Origin: Margaritifera margaritifera
Lineage: Eukaryota; Mollusca; Bivalvia; Unionida; Margaritiferidae
Direction of reading: 5' to 3'
NCBI GenBank assembly: GCA_029931535.1
Contig: JAQPZY010001448.1
Span: forward strand, 1,922,001-1,986,000
DNA: 64,000 bases
Shown here piece after piece: positions 1 through 64,000 of the stretch. How positions within the stretch are numbered: the stretch's first letter is position 1; each line of letters starts with the position of its first letter. The position numbers were made by a program, and so were the translations under genes. Under the pieces are notes generated by a model. It was not told the DNA's origin and did not search any database. It worked only from the letters and a program-made list of their open reading frames with translations.

Positions 1-827
1 CAAAGATTAATTGATTTTTTTTTATATAACTTAGTTGACGGCGGGCCCTTAGAAATCGCTCGGCCCCTGGGCAATCCCCCCCCCCCCCCTCTGTTGACCC
101 ATCTCCTCGGCGGGCCTCACTACAATACCCTGACGTAGACCGCACTTTCAAAATTTACCCGGCATCATGACAGCAGCATTGAAACAATCACAACGGTAAC
201 TTTAGAATGAAATTTTTCATAATCGTATCTTTAATTTTTATTATTGTATTGCGTCATTTGTTCCTAATATCAATATTTCGTTGTGTTTTTATGGCTACAT
301 GACAATCCATCCTCTTTAACAAACTTAATTTCGTTCAGTGTTGAATGAGAATCACCACATGTACGCGCCTCTCCATAGCCGTAAAGTAGCGTGTATTTCT
401 GCGCGGTCTTCAGGTTTCATTCATTAAATTAACTACGTGTAAAATGTTCAATTAAACGTTGAATTTTAAAAAAATTCAATTGTGTTATTCCAATAACATA
501 ACAGAATGATTAATATGCTTGTTTTAAGAATATAATAAAAAGGTTGTTGACTGAGTATTAACACATATTGGGCCCTCGCTCATGTGGCGTAGAATGCTCT
601 CGCAAGCACGGGCATCATGCGCCACATGACATCGGGTCTAATATTTTTCAATACTCAGTTAATAACGTTTACATATGTAACACATGTAATAACACCAAAA
701 GACGTCAACACGTTATGCTAAGGAAAGGCGTAACAACCGAGACATCCAAATATGTTTCAAAGTCATTTCACTACACTATTTTATGGTTTGGTAAAATGAC
801 TCAGTATTTTCCGTCGTGCAATAAATA

Positions 828-975
828 TAATCTTACATTTACTAAAATGAAATGTATGAAACGAGTCGAATAATTTCAATTTTTTGCTCGCAAAAGATTG
901 AAATTATTCGACTCGTTTCAATTAATTTCGCAAAAGATTTCAATTATTCGACTCGTTTCATAAATTTCATCTGAA
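828..975. repeat. palindromic MITE, family M1 copy 1
   Basis: Arms containing ATGAAACGAGTCGAATAATT and its reverse complement, joined by a GCTCGCAAAAGATTGAAA core, with a third half-arm repeat at 932-960. Related copies lie at 19178-19346 and 42119-42252. They share the AATCTTACATTT-like ends and the GCGAGCAAAAG core. No transposase is present, so it would be a non-autonomous element. Confidence 0.65.
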
Positions 976-1224
976 ATGAGCACTCTTGGAAAATCCTCTA
1001 TCTATACATGAATTAATGGGAAGAATTATATATGCATGTATACATGTGATGAAGAGAGACTTTTCTTCACAGAATAAAATGGGTAAAACAAAATCTAATA
1101 AAAGTTGTGAATCAGTTGATGAAACGAGCATATTTTTCAACAAAGCATAATGCAAAAGTACGAATTAAAAAATATATGTCAAGTTCTTTTGCTGTGAGAA
1201 ACTATTTTATTATTTAACATCAAC

Positions 1225-1815
1225 TCCAAAATATGCCTACCTCAAAAGTAATCTTTCCTCAAAAATAGGTCCAATGAGACTAATGCCTACCTCAAAAGTA
1301 TTCTTTCCAAAAGAGAGTCCAATGAGGCTAATGTCTACCTCAAAAGTAATCTTTCCTCAAAAATAAGTCCCATGAGGCTAATGCCTACTTCAAAAGTAAT
1401 CTTTCCTCAAAAATAGGTCCAGTCAGGCTAATGCCTACCTCAAAAGTAATCTTTCCTCAAAAATAGGTCCAGTGAGGCTAATGCATACATCAAAAGTAAT
1501 CTTTCCTCAAAAATAGGTCCAATGAGGCAAATGCCTACCTCAAAAGTAATCTTTCCTAAAAAAAATAGGTCCAGTCAGGCTAATGCATACATCAAAAGTA
1601 ATCTTTCTTCAAAAATAGGTCCAATGAGGCTAATGCCTACCTCAAAAGTAATCTTTCCTCAAAAATAGGTCCAATGAGGCTAATGACTAACTCAAAAGAA
1701 ATAGGTCCAGTGAGGCTAATGCATACATGAAAAGTAATCTTTCTTCAAAAATAGGTCCAATGAGGCTAATGCCTACCTCAAAAGAAATCTTTCCTAAAAA
1801 ATAGGTCCAGTGAGG
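1225..1815. repeat. minisatellite, about 50-bp unit, about 12 copies
   Basis: The unit contains GCCTACCTCAAAAGTAATCT followed by TTCCTCAAAAATAGGTCCA and a GAGGCTAAT end. The spacing is mostly 50 bp, with a few shortened copies. There is no open frame through it. Confidence 0.95.
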
Positions 1816-2256
1816 CTAACTTCAGAATTGTTAGGGCATTATTCATCAGATTAATATACAAAAAAGAGTGTAAAGATAAAATACTAGATCATTGTCATTT
1901 TCGGCTTGTCAGAAACGTCAACTGCAATAATGACGACGACGATGATGATGATGACGATGATGATACCAATATGAACTACTTCTGTAGATGTTTTCTGGTG
2001 GATTCTCCTGTAGCTGCCGTCACTTCAAGCCAAGAATTCTTGTTCCTGGCTTACGTAATGTCTCTTCCGGCGTGTCAAGTGTAGGAATAACAGCAGTGGA
2101 AAATAAATCACTTTTGAAACGTAGCCATTCAAAGGCAGATACATTGACAATCTCATCCAGATGACCTATTTTATATTTCAGACAAAAATTAGAATGCCAT
2201 ACGAAAGACAGCAAGTGTATTTCTAGTTCTATGATGCTGTTGTTATCAGGTTCACC

Positions 2257-2690
2257 ATGACTACCATTACTCGAGTACTACTACTACTTCTACTACTACT
2301 CCTATACCTACTACTACTACTAGTACTACTACTACTACTATACCTACAACTACTACCACCACTACTACTGCAATTTTCTACTACTACAAATATTACTAAT
2401 ACTATTATGCTTACTACTAATAATACTCCTATACCTACTACATCTACTATTTAACTTCTACTACTACTATACCTACAACTACTACCACCACTACTACTTC
2501 TACTACTGCAATTTTCTACTACTACAAATATTACTAATACTATTATGCTTACTACTACTACTACTACTACTACTACTAGTATTACCACTACTGCTGTTGC
2601 TGTTACTACCACTACTGCAACGTCTACTACTACTACTACCGCCACCACTACTACTATTACTACTACAGTGCTAGTACTAAAACAAGCATG
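2257..2690. repeat. imperfect (ACT)n tract with internal duplication
   Basis: Trinucleotide ACT/ACC repeats. A block of about 85 bp, with CAATTTTCTACTACTACAAA at its heart, occurs twice (around 2370 and 2512). The long frames through it are low-complexity runs of Leu, Thr or Val and are not genes. Confidence 0.95.
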
Positions 2691-2899
2691 TTGCCAACGT
2701 ATAGTATTCGTTTCCTACCCTGGATAGCATGCAAAAACTAGAAGGACCTTCCATAGGGGTTCAAAAATATTAGATAACCACAAGATCAACATTTTAATCA
2801 GGAATGTAATCCTGTTTTGCCAGGGCAGTGGTTACAAAGACTTACTACATCGCATTATAAATTCTGAGTTGTCACGTGTCGACGTTATATGATGTCATA

Positions 2900-3330
2900 T
2901 GGGAACTGTCGTCCTACAGAGTTTGGTGTGGTATACTGCCCGAGCCGAAGGAAAACATTATAGGAGAACAGTTCCCTCGGAAGAAGACAATACTATAATA
3001 TTAGTACATAGCATGATAAAGTCTCTAGTTCTGATTTTCTAACTAAAGCGATTTGTTTCAAGTCTGAATAAATTTCTCCTTGACTAAATGATACTATTCA
3101 TTACACCTGTTCCAGCGTGCACTATTGCCACGTGCCGACGTCATATGAAGTCACATTACGTCATGCAAAATACTATACCTGTTATCGTCTAGTCTGTTCA
3201 TAATTCTTTTCCTATAGTTTTGTCTGGTGGGGTATAGTGCTTTTGCCTTTGCCTTCGGCTCGGTCATTATACCCACCAGACAACACTATAGGAGAGCAGT
3301 ACCCTCGAGACAAGGCAATAACAGAATAAG
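2900..3330. repeat. palindromic element with partial upstream copy
   Basis: A hairpin has arms near 3178-3240 and 3263-3328, with CTATAG, GTCTGGTGGG and TATA blocks in mirror order and a loop TTTTGCCTTTGCCTTCGGCT. A half-copy with GAGCCGAAGG and TATAGGAGA(A)CAGT lies at about 2905-2985. Both are preceded by a CACGTG(T/C)CGACGT block. It is MITE-like, with no coding capacity. Confidence 0.65.
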
Positions 3331-4241
3331 AGTCTTCCTGGTTCGCACAAATATAATGCCTGACACAATAATAATATGATAAAAGTGGCAGACAGCCGAT
3401 TGACTTTCCCCAAGGCTAGCGAACATTATAGTGTGTTTGAGAATGTACCCCAAATGAACTCTCAATATTTGATAAGGCAATTCGAAGTTGCCCTTCTTGC
3501 TGATTAAGTAGAGCACAAACGATGTTGGTTTAAAAAAAATAACAAATCAATAAATAAATCTTAACCTACTTCCACTGCATTCAATCAACATTACAAGCAC
3601 AAGTCTGGGTGTGTTTTTCTCACAGATTGTGTTTTGTTTCATATGTAATTCAGAAACAGACTATAACATTTCAACGCAATGGAAAACAACGTCAATTTTC
3701 CACCTGCATATTATGATTGGGTGAGGCAGTTGCTCGCTGCATTTTAACTTTGTTGTTATCGGTCCTCTATTCAGCACCTCGAATTTTACTCTAAGGTCAC
3801 AACAGATTATCATGTCACCAAGGTACGCCTTGATATATTTCTTTAAAATGAGTCTCGTGACGAACATTACAAGTGGTTGCATAGACAGTGATAAGATAAA
3901 TGTATGTTGGGCCTAGTTCTTCCTCTGTATGTAAACAAAATGTGCTTTGATATTTCAATTCCCGTTAAAGTAGATGTACATAGTGAAAAGGTGCTCAGAT
4001 ATATAGTATAGCTAGGATTTTACATAGCAAACTTTACGTTTTAAAGTATTAAGTTTGTTTTGTCATTTCAAGTCTCGATATATATATATTTATGTCAAAA
4101 GGTGGATTAAAATTTTTTACAGCACAATTATAACAGAATCACGAACTATTCCAAGAGACGCAATAGTCGAATCTACTCGTGTGAAACGTTTCCAAGTGTA
4201 GGAATTCTACCATCATCGAGGCTATATATCGAAAGTGAAAC

Positions 4242-61412
<57,171 letters not shown>

Positions 61413-61495
61413 ATATATTATACCTGACATAGGTTACGTCAGAGACTCTGAAATGAATAGAAAGTTAGATGATATAGGACTTTGTTTTAATAGAC
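61413..61495 (+). other. start of the 3' untranslated region
   Basis: Sequence directly after the stop codon. No AATAAA is near; the first I see downstream are at about 63044-63049 and 63633-63638, so the true 3' end cannot be placed. Confidence 0.4.
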
Positions 61496-61713
61496 TACCG
61501 TATATGCTCGCATATAAGTCTATACCAACTGCAAACTGCATAGACCCAGATCTGCCGTCGCATAATGCGCCGGCAGATCTGGGTCTATGCAGTTTGTAAG
61601 GACTAATCAGTAGAACAAACAATATAGACCCTGATCTACCGGCGCATGATGCGACGGCAGATCAGGGTCTATGTTGTTTGCATTTTAACCTAGATATACG
61701 CGAGTATACGGTA
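61496..61713. repeat. palindromic element P1, copy 2, with two side-by-side hairpins
   Basis: Terminal inverted repeats TACCGTATATGCTCGCATAT and ATATACGCGAGTATACGGTA. Hairpin 1 (61533-61595) has a perfect 24-bp stem (arms 61533-61556 and 61572-61595) that extends inward to a nearly closed palindrome. Hairpin 2 (61616-61680) has 32-bp arms with three mismatches around a single central base. The element starts 84 bp after the stop codon. Confidence 0.9.
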
Positions 61714-61992
61714 TTTAACCCGACAGACTGATAGTCTTGATAGCATATTGACATCACCCATTTTTACATGTATATCATATTCGATCTTTATGATAATAAC
61801 CATAATAATTAACAGCTACACTGGTAAAATTCAATAATCGTGAAGGGAAATGGGTAATGGCTTGTTTTCCACTACGACTGAGAAAATGGTACCTTTATTG
61901 AAGAGGCCCAAAGTTCATGCACTAACGTCACAGTATTTCGATATGTTTTATGTGTTGGAAGAGGATTCAAAAAGATAACTTTTGGCCGCATG

Positions 61993-62144
61993 TGATGCAT
62001 CACATTGAACGCATATGATGCATCACATAGTACGCATTTGATGCATCACATAGAACGCATTTGATGCATCACATACATAGTACGCATTTGATGCATCACA
62101 TAGAACGCATTTGATGCATCACATAGAACGCAATTGATGCATCA
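61993..62144. repeat. 23-bp array carrying the palindrome TGATGCATCA
   Basis: The perfect 10-bp palindrome occurs seven times (61993, 62016, 62039, 62062, 62089, 62112, 62135). The spacing is 23 bp except for one 27-bp step caused by an extra CATA. Units read TGATGCATCACATAGAACGC plus ATT. Confidence 0.95.
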
Positions 62145-62640
62145 CATAGAACGCATTCAAACGTTCATCCTCTTTTAAACGAATCGCGTGTTCATTAAAA
62201 AACAGCCACGTATTGAGGCAGAAAGATCACTTTATTTACATAACTTTTTAAAAGAGTTTTTGTAAATTACCTTTAGACATATAACAGTGCCAAAGATGGG
62301 TAGCCTTGGACTCTCCGTTTAAAAAAAAAATGCATATTGAGAATCCATTTTACAAAAATGTGTCTTGTAGATTATGACATCAGTTGTAATTCATCAAATT
62401 TGATTCAACGTTTGTCTGAGACTTCAAAAGTACAACAAATATAAAAAAGAAAGGAAAGAAAAGAGAAAATGTTGGGGTTATATACTCAAATACTCTTATA
62501 AGTAAAAACACAATGATTATATATTTAGCAGTTATAAAATCATGTTTCTCTATCTTTTACCCATGTAAGTCTCTATCTAGCTAACACATACATACATATA
62601 TATACACATACATATGTGTAATTAGCTTCAAGATCCTTCA
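62145..62640. other. 3' flank, nothing recognised
   Basis: AT-rich sequence with no supported feature. Confidence 0.5.
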
Positions 62641-62649
62641 ATATATCCG

Positions 62650-62666
62650 CCTCTCTCTCTCTCTCG

Positions 62667-62749
<83 letters not shown>
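62650..62749. repeat. (CT)n microsatellite
   Basis: A long CT run with two early interruptions. The opposite strand is open as an Arg-Glu run and is not a gene. Confidence 0.98.
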
Positions 62750-62751
<2 letters not shown>

Positions 62752-62937
62752 CAGAGTCTGTCCATAAATATTTTCATATGCGTCAGACATAAAATATTTA
62801 GCCTTTTTGTACAAAATCCATTTTTGATTAAATGTGTTCGAAGCTGCTATTTTCATGAGCAGAGTACTTTTCTGATAGAAAATATAACTAGAATTCCTTC
62901 TTAAAACGAAAAACGCTATGTAGTTCATTAAATATCT

Positions 62938-62960
62938 ACATCTATCTATCTATCTATCTA

Positions 62961-63029
<69 letters not shown>
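62938..63029. repeat. (TATC)n-(TA)n compound microsatellite
   Basis: Five TATC units followed by a long TA run. Confidence 0.97.
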
Positions 63030-63031
<2 letters not shown>

Positions 63032-64000
63032 CTTCAGTGACAAAATAAATAAATTAATAATATCATCTCATTAGTTTTCCAAGTATTAGAAAAAATCTTT
63101 TGTAGGAGTAAAATTAAATAGATGGTAATACCCGTTCCTTCTGAATACAATCTAAAACGTCGCATACAGAAAATACTTCTTTCAGTACAATCCAAAGAAT
63201 GTGGTTAACAGTTTCCAAAATTATCTGCAAATGTTTAAACTGAAAGTTTTCGATATTTGTGACCTTCAGTGGCAAATTAAAAATTTTAAACCACTACGTT
63301 TATAATAAATTATCAAATTCAAGACGTCTTTAAACGTAGGTTCACAAGTATTAAAATTTAGTTTCTGATATACTCTTCAAGTGTCGCTTTGGTCTCTTAT
63401 TATCACAAAAAAAAAAAAAACTAAATGGATAGCAGGTATATTACTAGAAAGTAAAAAAAAAACTATGTTAAATTTTATTCCTGTAAGATTTAATAGAATT
63501 CAATACACTGTAAAATACTTTTAAAAAAGTATTTGAACTTGGAATTTATTTATATTTTTTTTTATGAAACCCAAGAACCATTTTTATTTACAAAATTATT
63601 CAAGTACAAAATTATCTTTTCATATCAATCCCAATAAAATATACCAGTTTTTCCTATTTTAATATTGGATTGTAGCATATTTGTGTCTGCAAAAGAATTT
63701 CCTTGTTAGACACTTCCAATTTACCTAATAATTGAGAATAAGCAGCACAAATATCTGTCCAAAATGTATTGAGTTGTTTGCATAGTAATTTGTGAAAATC
63801 TACTCCAAAACGAAAAAGAGAGAGAAAAAAAATTGACATATGGGGCGGAAGCAACCTTGTACAAAACTTCATAATTCAGAAAGAAAAAAAAATTGGTCTA
63901 ATCAGTATTGTTGTGCATTAAATTTTTCTTATGCTGGAATAATCTTGAGTTCTTTCATGTTACATAAGGTGCGTCAAGTTATCCTTAATTTCTTTTTTTA
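63030..64000. other. 3' flank, nothing recognised
   Basis: AT-rich sequence with A-runs and two AATAAA hexamers (63044 and 63633). No exon seen. Confidence 0.45.

Larger units (their letters stand above)
1..4241. other. upstream flank, no gene seen
   Basis: I see no coding exon here on either strand. It contains the repeats listed separately, a C-rich stretch near 78-90 and AT-rich DNA. The promoter and any untranslated first exon of the transporter probably lie here, but I cannot place a TATA box or start site with confidence. Confidence 0.5.

Noticed and set aside
62638..62928. - strand Arg-Glu repeat frame
   Set aside because: Translation of the CT microsatellite.

Overview
This is a stretch of animal nuclear DNA, most likely from a mollusc and probably a bivalve. 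The reasons are one long, many-exon metazoan gene, AT-rich introns full of microsatellites and minisatellites, tRNA-derived SINEs of the kind seen in molluscs, palindromic MITEs, a LINE and a Polinton remnant. The species cannot be named from the sequence alone.

One protein-coding gene fills almost the whole window on the + strand. I assembled 15 coding exons by reading open stretches bounded by GT/AG sites with matching phases. They give a 622-codon protein (4242 to 61412) that reads from end to end as a solute carrier family 5 member. It is closest to the sodium-coupled monocarboxylate / multivitamin transporters (SLC5A8, SLC5A12, SLC5A6). All 14 introns are GT-AG. Intron 12 is by far the largest, at 22.4 kb.

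Layout: 1-4241 is upstream DNA with minisatellites and palindromes. Introns 1-7 (4.6-19.0 kb) carry several arrays with 17-51 bp units, SINEs, and a long inverted repeat at 17.4-18.9 kb. Intron 8 contains a decayed LINE on the - strand (about 26.0 down to 20.8 kb). Its ORF1, endonuclease and reverse transcriptase segments are each interrupted by a tandem array, and the array units look like pieces of the LINE's own coding sequence. Intron 9 holds a dead Polinton-type integrase (about 28.1-28.8 kb). At the 3' end of intron 10 a 47-bp tandem duplication has copied the splice acceptor of exon 11. Intron 12 holds two inverted copies of an uncharacterised repeat (36.6-39.8 and 54.5-56.4 kb), a foldback structure, MITEs, and a frameshifted copy of an uncharacterised multi-copy gene (46.05-47.72 kb, - strand). 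The last coding exon is flanked by two copies of a strongly palindromic element. 61.4-64 kb is 3' flank with a 23-bp palindrome-bearing array.

There is no operon or multi-gene system here. The most interesting signals are the self-derived tandem expansions inside the LINE, the duplicated splice acceptor that may come from the same mutational habit, and several long intronic hairpins that would sit inside one transcript.
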